Shown here piece after piece: positions 17,963 through 26,268 of a stretch of 62,367 bases of DNA. A program made the position numbers and the translations under genes. Under the pieces are notes generated by a model. That model saw nothing but the letters and a program-made list of their open reading frames with translations. It had not been told where the DNA came from and ran no database searches. Position 1 is the stretch's first letter. The number at the start of each line of letters is the position of its first letter. This DNA is from Paracoccaceae bacterium (GTDB lineage: Bacteria > Pseudomonadota > Alphaproteobacteria > Rhodobacterales > Rhodobacteraceae): NCBI GenBank assembly GCA_947371955.1, contig CANBRQ010000006.1, positions 1-62,367 on the forward strand, read 5' to 3'.

Positions 17963-17983
17963 TCGCGGTGACGCAAGGCCAGC

Positions 17984-19318
17984 ATGACGAAAGCGGCAAC
18001 CCCAGCGGATCGGACCTTGACCGAGGGTCTTTGGGCGCTTGGCTTGCGTCCTGCCACCGCTACCGACCGGCAACGCGCCGCCCTGCATCTGGTGGACTGG
18101 CTGGGCTGCGCCATAGCAGGTGCCGCAACCTCGACCGGATGTGCCATCGCATCAAATAGCCATCCTTTTGCCGGGTCCGGTGCCGCAGGGGCCACCGCGA
18201 TGGGCGGGCTGGGCAGTTTGTTCGAGATGGATGACGTGCACCGCACCGCACTGCTCCATCCCGGTCCGGTGGTGATGGCGGCTGTTCTTGCGCTGGTCGA
18301 TCTGGCACCCGATGCCGACATTCCCGCAAGCATTCTGGCAGGATACGAGGCGATGGTGCGGCTCGGCTCTGCCGTGGGTCCGGGGCACTATGCCTTTTTC
18401 CACAACACGGCCACCTGCGGCGGCATCGGCGGGGCGGCGGCAGCAGCGCGGATGCTTGGCTTAAACGGAGCGCAGGCCGTATCAGCCATGGGCCACGCGG
18501 TCAGCACCGCGGGTGGCTTTTGGCAGTGCCGCAATGAACCAAGTGCGACCAAGCATCTGCATGTGGCCGAAGCAGCCCGGCGTGGTGTGCAGGCAGCGCT
18601 TTGGGCCCGGGCCGGGTTGGTCGGCCCGCGTCACATTCTGGAGGGACCGCAGGGCTTCTTTGCCGCCGTCGCCCGCGATGGCAACCCCGATGCGGTTCTG
18701 GCCGGTCCAGACACGTGGCGCATCCATGAGGTCAGCTTCAAGCCTTGGCCCGCCTGTCGCCACGCCCATCCCACGATCGACGCCGCATTGAAACTGCGTG
18801 CCGAGTTGCATGGGCGAGGCATCGTCGCAGTCCGGGTCAGGACCTTCTCCGACGCGATTGTGTTTTGCGACCGCCCCGATCCGCAGACCGAGGCGCAGGC
18901 GAAGTTCTCGTTGCAACATTCCGTGGCCGTCACCCTTTTGTCAGGCCCCCCGGTGCTGGCCGATTTTGCCGTAGACCGCATCGCCGATCCTGCACTGGCT
19001 CGGCTGCGCGCCGTCACCACCCTTGCCGCCGATCCCGATCTGACCGCCCGCTATCCGGCGCATTTCGGCGCAAGGGTCGAGGTGGAAACGGCCGACGGAG
19101 CCACCCTGACCACCCAAGTCGCGGACGCCTTGGGTGACAGCGAGAACCCACTGGACCAAAGTGCCATCCTGGACAAGTTCCACGCCCTGACCGCCAATGC
19201 CGGGGTACCACGCCGCGGCGCCGAAACACTGGCCAATGCTGCGCTTGGGCTTGCCACTGGCGGCTCACCGAGGCCGTTGCGTGTGGCGCTTGCGGCCCTG
19301 ACTTTCCCTCCTGCCTGA
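17984..19318 (+). CDS. MmgE/PrpD family protein (second copy)
   Basis: 444 aa. Features of the family: LHLVDWLGCAIAGA, DDVHRTALLHPGPVV, HNTATCGGIGGAAAA, KPWPACRHAHPTID. It is distant from the copy at 9630-11015, so the two probably catalyse different steps (for example epimerisation and dehydration of a polycarboxylate) rather than being a fresh duplication. It starts 28 bp downstream of operator O3 with AAGG as ribosome site and leads the ligase-amidase-GAF gene group. Confidence 0.87.
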   Translation: MTKAATPADRTLTEGLWALGLRPATATDRQRAALHLVDWLGCAIAGAATSTGCAIASNSHPFAGSGAAGATAMGGLGSLFEMDDVHRTALLHPGPVVMAAVLALVDLAPDADIPASILAGYEAMVRLGSAVGPGHYAFFHNTATCGGIGGAAAAARMLGLNGAQAVSAMGHAVSTAGGFWQCRNEPSATKHLHVAEAARRGVQAALWARAGLVGPRHILEGPQGFFAAVARDGNPDAVLAGPDTWRIHEVSFKPWPACRHAHPTIDAALKLRAELHGRGIVAVRVRTFSDAIVFCDRPDPQTEAQAKFSLQHSVAVTLLSGPPVLADFAVDRIADPALARLRAVTTLAADPDLTARYPAHFGARVEVETADGATLTTQVADALGDSENPLDQSAILDKFHALTANAGVPRRGAETLANAALGLATGGSPRPLRVALAALTFPPA

Positions 19319-19334
19319 CCCGAAAAGGAACGCC

Positions 19335-20732
19335 ATGCCGTCCCCGAATTACTTCGACGCGATGGACTACCCCGCAATGATCGCCGAATACGGCCGCCCG
19401 GAAGAGTTCCTGGACCGCGTGGGCCGACTCAGCCCCGAGGCGCTGCGCGAGGGTCAGAACCGGCGCTTCCTGAAAGTGATGGAATTTGCGTGGAAGGTCC
19501 CGTTCTACCAGCGCCTTTGGGGTGCGGCTGGGGTGAAGCCCTCCGACATCCGCTCGCTTGATGACATCACGCGGCTGCCGACCTATTCCAAGGGTGACCT
19601 GATGGCCTCGGTTGAGGCCCATCCGCCTTTGGGCGACTTTCACGGCCTTGACACCTACACGCCGGAAGATCGCCCGCCACTGATCTTCCAGACCACCTCC
19701 GGAACAACCGGCCGCCCGCAACCGCTGCTGTTCGGCCCGAAAAGCCGCGAGATCCAGAACCTTCTGCTGGCCCGCTTCTACGCGATGCAGGGCCTGCGCC
19801 GCGATGACATCATTCACTCGGTCTATGGGCACGGCATGGTGAACGGCGGGCACTATGTGCGCGAGACCGTCACGCATTGGACGGGCGCGCAGTTCCTGTC
19901 AGCGGGAACCGGCGTGGAAACCCGATCGGCCCAGCAGGTCAACCTGATGCGGGATTTCGGCGCGACGGTGATCGTAGGCTTTGGCGATTACATCAAGCGG
20001 CTGTCCGAAGTGGCGCGGGAAGAGGGCATGGTGCCGGGTGTGGACCTGAAGATCCGCGCCATTGTGGGCCATATCGGGTCAGACAGCCACGCTGCCATGT
20101 CCGACGCGTGGGGCGGGGCAGAGGTGTTTGACTGGTACGGCGTGGGTGATACCGGCGCCATTGCGGGCGAAGGTCCGGACCACGCCGGGATGTATATTCA
20201 GGAGGATGCGCAATTCATCGAGCTTCTGGACATCACCACAGGCCAGCCTGTGGCAATGGGCGACAGCGGTGACATTGTCTGCACTTGTCTCTTCAAGGAT
20301 GACATTTTTCCCATCATCCGCTTCAACACGCATGATGTTTCCGCCTTCCGCACCGATCCCTCGCCACTTGGTCTGACCCTCAAGCGGCTGGTCGGCTTTC
20401 TGGGCCGGTCTGACAACATGGTCAAACTGCGTGGCATCAATGTCTATCCCACCGGCATCGGCGCGATCCTGACCGAGAACCATGCCGAGCTTTGCAGCGA
20501 ATACATCTGTCTGGTCGAACGTCGCGAGGGGCGCGACGACATGGTGGTGCATGTTGAAACCCGTGGGCCCGTGGATGCGCCCGTCGCCGCTTACGAGGCC
20601 TTGTTGCGGGCCCGACTGGGTGTGGAAGTTTCCGTGCGGCTGACCGCACAAGGCAGTCTTGCAGCGCTGACCCAGATCGAAACCCGTCAGAAGCCAATCC
20701 GTCTGATCGACCGCCGTACGGCGGAGACATGA
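19335..20732 (+). CDS. Phenylacetate-CoA ligase-like AMP-forming ligase (PaaK family)
   Basis: 465 aa. It has the phosphate-binding motif QTTSGTTGRPQPL near residue 118, the DWYGVGDTG segment corresponding to the adenylate-forming motif, and the C-terminal FLGRSDNMVKLRGINVYPTGI with the usual RSD and KLRG elements. It should activate a carboxylic acid to its acyl-CoA with ATP. PaaK relatives outside phenylacetate pathways accept diverse acids, so an aromatic substrate should not be assumed. AAAAGGA lies upstream of the ATG and the stop overlaps the amidase start. Confidence 0.88.
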   Translation: MPSPNYFDAMDYPAMIAEYGRPEEFLDRVGRLSPEALREGQNRRFLKVMEFAWKVPFYQRLWGAAGVKPSDIRSLDDITRLPTYSKGDLMASVEAHPPLGDFHGLDTYTPEDRPPLIFQTTSGTTGRPQPLLFGPKSREIQNLLLARFYAMQGLRRDDIIHSVYGHGMVNGGHYVRETVTHWTGAQFLSAGTGVETRSAQQVNLMRDFGATVIVGFGDYIKRLSEVAREEGMVPGVDLKIRAIVGHIGSDSHAAMSDAWGGAEVFDWYGVGDTGAIAGEGPDHAGMYIQEDAQFIELLDITTGQPVAMGDSGDIVCTCLFKDDIFPIIRFNTHDVSAFRTDPSPLGLTLKRLVGFLGRSDNMVKLRGINVYPTGIGAILTENHAELCSEYICLVERREGRDDMVVHVETRGPVDAPVAAYEALLRARLGVEVSVRLTAQGSLAALTQIETRQKPIRLIDRRTAET

Positions 20733-22048
20733 ACGCTATCGCCACGATGGCCGCCGCCCTCGCCTCGGGCGCGGCCTCGGCCCAAAGCCTGACAGAAGCA
20801 GCCTTGGCCCGCATCGCCGCCCAAGACGCCACAGTGCACGCCTTCATTACGGTCGCTCCCGATGCCATGACCCAAGCCCGCGGCAGCGATGCACGACGCG
20901 CCAGCGGCCAGATAGGCCCGCTTGAGGGCATTCCCGTTGCGATCAAGGACAACATAGATGTGGCGGGCCTGCCCACGACCGACGGCACCGCGCATTTCGC
21001 CAACCGGATCGCCGCCACCGACGCCCATGTCACCGCGCGCCTCCGCCAAGCAGGGGCGGTCATTCTGGGCAAGCTGAACATGCACGAAGGTGCGCTGGGT
21101 GCCACTACCGACAACCCGGTCTGGGGCCGCTGCGACAACCCCGCGGTACCAGGCCACACGCCCGGCGGCTCCAGCGGAGGGTCGGCGGCAGCTGTGGCGG
21201 CGGGGTTCGTCCCCCTGTCGCTCGGCAGCGATACATTGGGCTCGGTGCGCATCCCTGCGGCCTATTGCGGCCTTTGGGGGCTGAAACCGACGCGCGGCCT
21301 GATCGGGCGCAGCGGCATGTCGCATCTGTCCTGGACCCTTGACACGATTGGCCCGATCGCGCGCTCTGCCGACGACCTTGCCCGGGCGCTGGCCGTGCTG
21401 GCCGGCCCGGACGCGGGCGATCCTGCCTCGCTTGAGGCGCCCTTCGTCCGTCTTCCCCGTACCCTATCTCTGGCGATCCCGGACCTTGCCGGAACGCTGC
21501 TTGAACCCGAAGTCAAAACGGCCTTCGCGGCCTTCTGCGACGACCTGCGCCAGAAAGGTGTCCGCCTTGTGCACGTGGCAATTGCCGGTTGGCGGCCGCC
21601 TGCGTTGCGTCGCGCAGGCCTGCTTCTTGCGGAAGCCGAGGCAGGCGTCCTGCTTGGCGCCACGATGGACGCCGACCCCGACGGCTTTTCAAAAACCTTC
21701 CGAGATCTCGTCTCTTTCGGGCGGCGCGTGGCGAGTGCCAAACTCATGGCCGCAGCGCATGACGTCCACCAGATACGCCCCGCAGTTCTTGCGAGCCTGA
21801 CCGGTGTCGATGCGCTGCTCTTGCCGACCGTGGCGCATCAGGCTTTTGCGCATGGCGCACCCGTTCCCGAGGGTCAGGCCGACCTGACCTCCCTCGCCAG
21901 CGCTGCTGGTCTGCCCGCCGTGGCCTTTCCGATCCCGACTGGACCGGGTCATCACCCCGTTTCGGCGCAGTTGGTGGGGCAAGCATGGCATGATCTGCGG
22001 CTTCTGGCCTTGGCCAACCATCTGACGGGAGGGTCCGATGACCTCTGA
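20729..22048 (+). CDS. Amidase (amidase signature family)
   Basis: 439 aa amidase-signature enzyme with a complete Ser-cisSer-Lys triad: Lys in VAIKDNIDVAG, the cis-Ser in GGSSGGSAAAVAAG and the nucleophile in GSDTLGSVRIPAAYCG. It hydrolyses a carboxamide to acid and ammonia or amine. The preceding gene is a CoA ligase, so the freed acid could be directly activated. The ATG overlaps the ligase stop (ATGA). Relatives include allophanate hydrolases and aryl-amidases; the substrate cannot be decided from sequence. Confidence 0.92.
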   Translation: MNAIATMAAALASGAASAQSLTEAALARIAAQDATVHAFITVAPDAMTQARGSDARRASGQIGPLEGIPVAIKDNIDVAGLPTTDGTAHFANRIAATDAHVTARLRQAGAVILGKLNMHEGALGATTDNPVWGRCDNPAVPGHTPGGSSGGSAAAVAAGFVPLSLGSDTLGSVRIPAAYCGLWGLKPTRGLIGRSGMSHLSWTLDTIGPIARSADDLARALAVLAGPDAGDPASLEAPFVRLPRTLSLAIPDLAGTLLEPEVKTAFAAFCDDLRQKGVRLVHVAIAGWRPPALRRAGLLLAEAEAGVLLGATMDADPDGFSKTFRDLVSFGRRVASAKLMAAAHDVHQIRPAVLASLTGVDALLLPTVAHQAFAHGAPVPEGQADLTSLASAAGLPAVAFPIPTGPGHHPVSAQLVGQAWHDLRLLALANHLTGGSDDL

Positions 22049-22610
22049 TGCGGTAGCGCTAGCCATTGCTGCGGCCAAGGCCGCTCACTCGCCCGAGGAG
22101 GTCGTGCAGGCCTCCATGGCGGTGATGTGGTCGCATCTGGGGGACTGCAGCGCGCATCTGGTTCCCGGCGCCCTGGGGCCGGACCAGCACCAGTTCTTCG
22201 TCGCGGGCGCATTCTTCGTCACCCCGGGGCGCTTACAGCAGATGCTGGTGGGCAATACCGGCTTCCCACCAGACCAGAAGCGCCTGCTTATCCCGATCGA
22301 CGGCGGCCATCCCGGCCAAGTCATCGCCAAGGCCACCCCGCTGTTGCTGGAAGACACACGCAAACACACCGAGTTCCGACAGTATCTGCGAACCGCCCGG
22401 ATGGGCTCGGCCGTCTATGCCCCTCTGATCTGGGACGGTGCGGCCCAAGGGCTGCTGATTGTGGCGGCACAGGCGGCCGGGACGATGCGGCAACAGGATT
22501 TGGCGGCCATTGTTGAACTGGCGCCGATTGTTGTTGGCGAATGGTGCGCGCGTGGCGGGCCAGAATGGCTCAAGACAGAGTATGGGCTCTGTTGCAACAG
22601 AGCCCCCTAG
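22038..22610 (+). CDS. GAF-domain protein
   Basis: 190 aa, starting inside the last 11 bp of the amidase gene. The pattern LIPIDGGHPGQVIAKATPLLL, DTRKHTEFRQYLR and AVYAPLIWDG is that of a stand-alone GAF ligand-binding domain; no output domain is attached. It may sense a pathway compound or modulate the amidase or ligase it is coupled to. The last codons (GLCCNRAP) are encoded by a perfect 22-bp palindrome at 22584-22605, so the native C-terminus may have been replaced by inserted DNA. Confidence 0.75.
   Translation: MTSDAVALAIAAAKAAHSPEEVVQASMAVMWSHLGDCSAHLVPGALGPDQHQFFVAGAFFVTPGRLQQMLVGNTGFPPDQKRLLIPIDGGHPGQVIAKATPLLLEDTRKHTEFRQYLRTARMGSAVYAPLIWDGAAQGLLIVAAQAAGTMRQQDLAAIVELAPIVVGEWCARGGPEWLKTEYGLCCNRAP
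22584..22605. repeat. Perfect 22-bp palindrome resembling joined IS6-family ends
   Basis: GGGCTCTGTTG followed directly by CAACAGAGCCC, overlapping the stop of the GAF gene. Each half reads GGCTCTGTTGCAA, which matches from memory 13 of 14 bases of the terminal repeat of IS6-family elements such as IS6100. It could be a remnant where the two element ends were joined, or simply a strong hairpin ending the operon. It lacks a U-run. Confidence 0.6.
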
Positions 22611-23079
22611 ACCTCCCGTTTGCCTCGGAAGCCCGATGGATCTTGAGCCATAGCGCCACATCCCACCCTGCATGATCCGGCAGGCGCGCCGGGTCGGCAC
22701 GCGAGGCTAGGTGATCAAAATGCGTGGCAGGGGCGATCGTCTGCGTCTTTCAGATCGGTCTGCGATCGCAAAACATGCGCTGGACTTGCGATGGATCTTT
22801 TTCGCCTGATGCAGTTCTCGCGTTCTAACGTTTCCATGCTCAGCAGGCCGGCGGGCAAATTCCGGTCAACCCCGGCAAGCCACGGACATCGCGGCCGTTC
22901 CAGTGCAACGACTGGTCGAGCTCGGCTGTAACGTCGCCCAACCGGGGCGAGGCAGACAGGGAGAAGCCCACGATGGCCTATGGGGCGGCCTTGGTCATCG
23001 CCGGCAGGCATTCGAACAAGGCGTGTGTCTTGACTCTCAGCCGCGCGCTCCACTTCATCTGGCATTGGGGGGTACGGGC
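22611..23079. other. Intergenic region without a supported gene
   Basis: About 470 bp between the GAF gene and the MBL hydrolase. Short open frames occur on both strands, but none has a good start or recognisable family. It probably holds decayed sequence linked to the palindrome at its left edge, plus the promoter of the MBL gene. Confidence 0.5.
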
Positions 23080-23838
23080 ATGATGGATGAGATGTCGCTT
23101 AAGGGGAAACCCCTTCGGCTCGCGGTTCTGGATTATGGGTTGTTCGAGGTCCACTCCGGCCCGCGCACCATCGGTATCTGCGGCTTTGCCCTGCAGACCG
23201 ACGCGGACGAGGTCGTGCTGATCGACACCGGCTTTCCGGCGAAATACGTGGAGAATGCGCAGGCCGCGACGGACGAGGATGGGCTGGGCAGCTTTGGCCA
23301 TATCCTGCGGATCACGCCTGACAACACGCCCGAGGCGCAGCTTGCCAAGCTGGGGCTGGCCAAGTCTGACGTTACGTTGATGATCCAGAGCCACACCCAT
23401 ATCGATCACGTCGGCCACATGGACGGCTTTCCCGGCGTGCCGATCCTGATTGCGGCTGCCGAGCGTGCCCTGCCGCGCCCGCTGTATTGGTCGGGCAAGC
23501 AGGCGATCGAATGGCCGGCCCGCGACTATCATCTGGTGACGCAGGATATCACCCTCGCGCCGGGGGTTGAGGTCCTGCTCTGTCCGGGCCATGCGCCGGG
23601 GCAGTTGGCCTTCATGGTGAACCTGCCGAAAAGCGGCTGGATCCTTCTCACCTCGGATGCGATCAGCCGGGCCGCCGAGATTGACGAGGGCTTCGCCGGA
23701 TCATGGGATGTTCCCTTGGCGGTGCATCACGGCGACAGGCTGATGCGGCTGGCGCGTGAGCGCGACGCGCTGGTGATCTTCGGTCACTCAGCGCAGCAAT
23801 GGCCCAGCTTGCGCAAGGCGCCCGAGTGGTTCACCTGA
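23080..23838 (+). CDS. MBL-fold metallo-hydrolase, lactonase-like
   Basis: 252 aa from the ATG at 23080 (GGGGGGT upstream). The metal-binding motif HTHIDHVGH begins at residue 105, with later His in CPGHAPGQ and an Asp in LTSDAISRA; these are the ligands of the N-acyl-homoserine lactonase/gamma-butyrolactonase (AttM/BlcC) group of metallo-beta-lactamase-fold enzymes. It has no signal peptide. It could open a lactone formed in the neighbouring pathway or quench quorum signals. It ends 8 bp inside the convergent SDR gene. Confidence 0.85.
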   Translation: MMDEMSLKGKPLRLAVLDYGLFEVHSGPRTIGICGFALQTDADEVVLIDTGFPAKYVENAQAATDEDGLGSFGHILRITPDNTPEAQLAKLGLAKSDVTLMIQSHTHIDHVGHMDGFPGVPILIAAAERALPRPLYWSGKQAIEWPARDYHLVTQDITLAPGVEVLLCPGHAPGQLAFMVNLPKSGWILLTSDAISRAAEIDEGFAGSWDVPLAVHHGDRLMRLARERDALVIFGHSAQQWPSLRKAPEWFT

Positions 23839-24553
23839 CGTCGCGGCCCTGATTGAGGATGATGACATTGCCGCTGCTGATATCTCCGGCGGGCGATATC
23901 AGGAACCCGACCCAGGCCGCGATCTCGGACGGCTGCATGGCATGGCCATGCGGCATGGCGGCGATGGCGCGGGCCAGCACATCCTCGGTCAGCACCTTGA
24001 ACAGGGGCGTCTCGGTCATGGCGGGGGCAATCGAGTTGACCGCGATCTTGTCACGCGCATAGCGGCGCGCCAGATCCTTGGTCAAGGTATCCAGCGCCGC
24101 CTTCGAAGCGCGGTAGTGCGGCGGGTCGAAGACGTCGAAGTTATAGGCCCCGTTGGAGCTGATGTTGACGATCTTGCGCACGCCTGCACGCCCCTCCATC
24201 AGCGGGATCGCCGCCTGACAGCAATGAAACGCGCCTGAGAAATTGATCGACATCTGGCGGTCCAGTTCGGAGGCAGGGATGTTCGGGAAGTCGGACATGA
24301 AGCAGGTGCCGGCATTGTTGACCAAGGCATCAAGGCCGCCATGATCCTTGGCTATCTGCGCAAAAACCTCGGCAATGGCACTCGCGTCAGTCAGGTCGAC
24401 GACCCGGCCCGTGAAGCCGTCCGCCGCCATGCTGGCCAGTCCCGGCGCGTTGATATCGAGCCCGACCACATGCAGCCCGTCCGCCATCAACTGCGCGCTG
24501 ATCGCTCGCCCAAGGCCACCCGCCGCCCCGGTCACGACTGCAACTCTAGACAT
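23831..24553 (-). CDS. SDR-family oxidoreductase
   Basis: 240 aa from the ATG at 24553 (GGGGTG ribosome site). Classical SDR: TGAAGGLGRA near residue 9, NNAGT, ISSNGAYNF and the catalytic HYRASKAA. It converges on the lactonase-like gene with an 8-bp overlap of coding ends. A hydroxy-acid dehydrogenase together with a lactonase would fit degradation of a gamma- or delta-lactone, but this is inference from proximity only. Confidence 0.9.
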   Translation of the reverse strand: MSRVAVVTGAAGGLGRAISAQLMADGLHVVGLDINAPGLASMAADGFTGRVVDLTDASAIAEVFAQIAKDHGGLDALVNNAGTCFMSDFPNIPASELDRQMSINFSGAFHCCQAAIPLMEGRAGVRKIVNISSNGAYNFDVFDPPHYRASKAALDTLTKDLARRYARDKIAVNSIAPAMTETPLFKVLTEDVLARAIAAMPHGHAMQPSEIAAWVGFLISPAGDISSGNVIILNQGRDVR

Positions 24554-25073
24554 ATCACACCCCAAATGCCAAATCCGTCCTGCATCTGGCACTATCACAC
24601 CAACGGGGCCTGTGGTGCAACCGCACCGCAGGCGATGGGCATTTCGAGCACGAGGCTCTCCGGCCGCACGGACGCGAGGGCTTCGTTGCCGTTGCCCTTC
24701 GCGGCTGCTGACCTCTGCGGACAAGAGAACTTTGCCGGTCCAGTGCTTCAAGACTTCTCGTAGATTCAATCGCTTGGCCGTCGAGCAGTGTCGCCTAGCC
24801 CCAAATTGGGCCAACCTCAATTTGCGTGGCGGATCGGCAGCCTTCGAGCTTTGACCAATTCCGGTCCTTTTTTTTACCGTACAGGGCGCGTTTGAGGGTT
24901 TTCGCAGAGATCCGTGACCCCTTTGGGGAGGAGGCTTACTGCCGCCGGCACGTCGGACTGTTCAGCGTCGTCTTGATCCGATGACCGGATAAATCGGGAA
25001 CACCCTGAGACAGCACTTTCGGGGGGGTCGAAGCCGACGGTCATCTGGCTTTGAGCGGGGCAGGGCAGGGACC
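24554..25073. other. Intergenic region, no supported gene
   Basis: About 520 bp between the SDR start and the transposase remnant. The right half contains a run of T near 24871 and looks like scrambled insertion-sequence flank. I see no family match in any frame. The SDR promoter must lie in its first 100 bp. Confidence 0.5.
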
Positions 25074-25553
25074 TTAGATTTCGCAGGCCTCAATGCTCCT
25101 GCGTTCAGGCTCATTCCTGGGGAAACGTCGGATGTTGGCCAACAAGGTGCTTATCGTGGCAGCATGCGGCACGGAGTGGTGGAGGTTGCAGGGCACGGAA
25201 ACGGATTCGGGTATCCATTTGCGCAGGGTCTCGCGGGAGATCTTCACACCATCGCGCTCGGCCAGCTTCTCGGCCGCCAAAGTCGGCCCGAAGTCCGCAT
25301 AATGCTCTCGCACGATTGCCAAGGTCAGATCCCGTAGGCCCTCGGTGCTCCGATTGTTTGAGGGCCTTCCGCGTGCCTTGTGGCGAAGCGCCACGGCACC
25401 ATCTTCGCGAAACGTCTTCAGCAATCGCTGAACCTGCCGGTTGCTCACGCACAAAACCGAGGCCGCCTCTGACGACGACATCCGGCCCGCAACCACACTG
25501 GACAAAACTTCAACGCGGTGAACTTCGCGCTCGCTCATCAACACCCATCCCAT
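25074..25553 (-). pseudogene. Truncated ISNCY/IS1202-type transposase (N-terminal part)
   Basis: The minus strand encodes MSEREVHRVEVLSSVVAGRM, a helix-turn-helix ending VSNRQVQRLLKTFREDGA, then ALRHKARGRPSNN and YADFGPTLAAEKLAERDG followed by ISRETLRKWI. This is the start of an ISNCY-type transposase of about 400-480 residues. After about residue 110 the sequence switches to unrelated residues and stops at 159 aa, so the DDE catalytic domain is gone. Nearby element DNA extends right to about 25612. It is a fossil with no expected activity. Confidence 0.82.
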
Positions 25554-25731
25554 GACGCCCGACTCCTTTGCCTGGAGGACAGGGCGACATTCTAACTTTG
25601 CTCAGGTGCGACAAGTCTACTTTGCGCGTACATGATAATATCAGATAACATATCTTATGTAAAATATTGTGGAGATTCTGCGAAACCTTCGGCCAAGTCG
25701 ACACTGGAGGCAACAGCGGCCTCACGTGAAA

Positions 25732-26014
25732 GGTCCATTCTTGGCGAGCCGTCAGATTGCGCACACAAAATCTCGGGCTTGTCGAGGTTTGACGCATGTC
25801 ACTTGTCGCCCGGCGTCAGATAAGGCGGCAATGACCGATCGCTCATTTCCGCCCGAGGCTTTGAGGGCGACGATGGAAGAGCCAACGCCCGCATCGAATC
25901 TGCGAAGCGATCGGATGTCGGCGGGAATTCTTTCGTGCCGGAAGTGGAAGGGGAACACACGTTGATCCAATCTTTCGCGACGTCGACGGCGCAGCAGGTT
26001 TGGGGCAAAGTCAT
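25732..26014 (-). pseudogene. Decayed IS110-family transposase (N-terminal fragment)
   Basis: From the ATG at 26014 the minus strand reads MTLPQTCCAVDVAKDWI, the DEDD-domain opening of IS110 transposases. The match then shifts frame near 25930 and continues as RIPADIRSLRRF, VALKASGGNERSVIAAL and VKPRQARDF, followed by an in-frame TGA and a short RLAKN stretch. Frameshift, nonsense codon and missing C-terminal Tnp20 domain show it is dead. Confidence 0.8.
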
Positions 26015-26023
26015 GGGTCATAT

Positions 26024-26042
26024 CCCCGGATCAGGTCCGGGG
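26024..26042 (-). ncRNA. Hairpin upstream of the IS110 remnant (possible bridge/seekRNA relic)
   Basis: CCCCGGA, 5-nt loop, TCCGGGG, lying 10 bp before the transposase start. IS110 elements carry a guide RNA in the non-coding end upstream of the transposase. This short stem could be a relic of that RNA, but one stem is weak evidence. Confidence 0.25.
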
Positions 26043-26268
26043 CAGGCTCTTGATCTGCGGGGTCGTCATGGCGAACACCCCTTGCAACTGTTCAGGTTCA
26101 TGTGGCGACGCGCAAATGAGCGGCATGCTAGTCAGCGGGATCAACCTCCCTGGGATGGAACGGGGTCCCATCTGCCGACCCAGCATGCCCGATCTTTGAC
26201 AGACAAGGATGCAAGGGATCCCAGTCAAATGGCCCTTCAGCGTGCCTGCGTCAGGATGGACCTTTCGG

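Noticed and set aside
19335-20732. Phenylacetate degradation pathway
   Set aside because: Only a PaaK-like ligase is present; no paaABCDE oxygenase or paaZ-type genes occur, so the ligase is assigned only generically.
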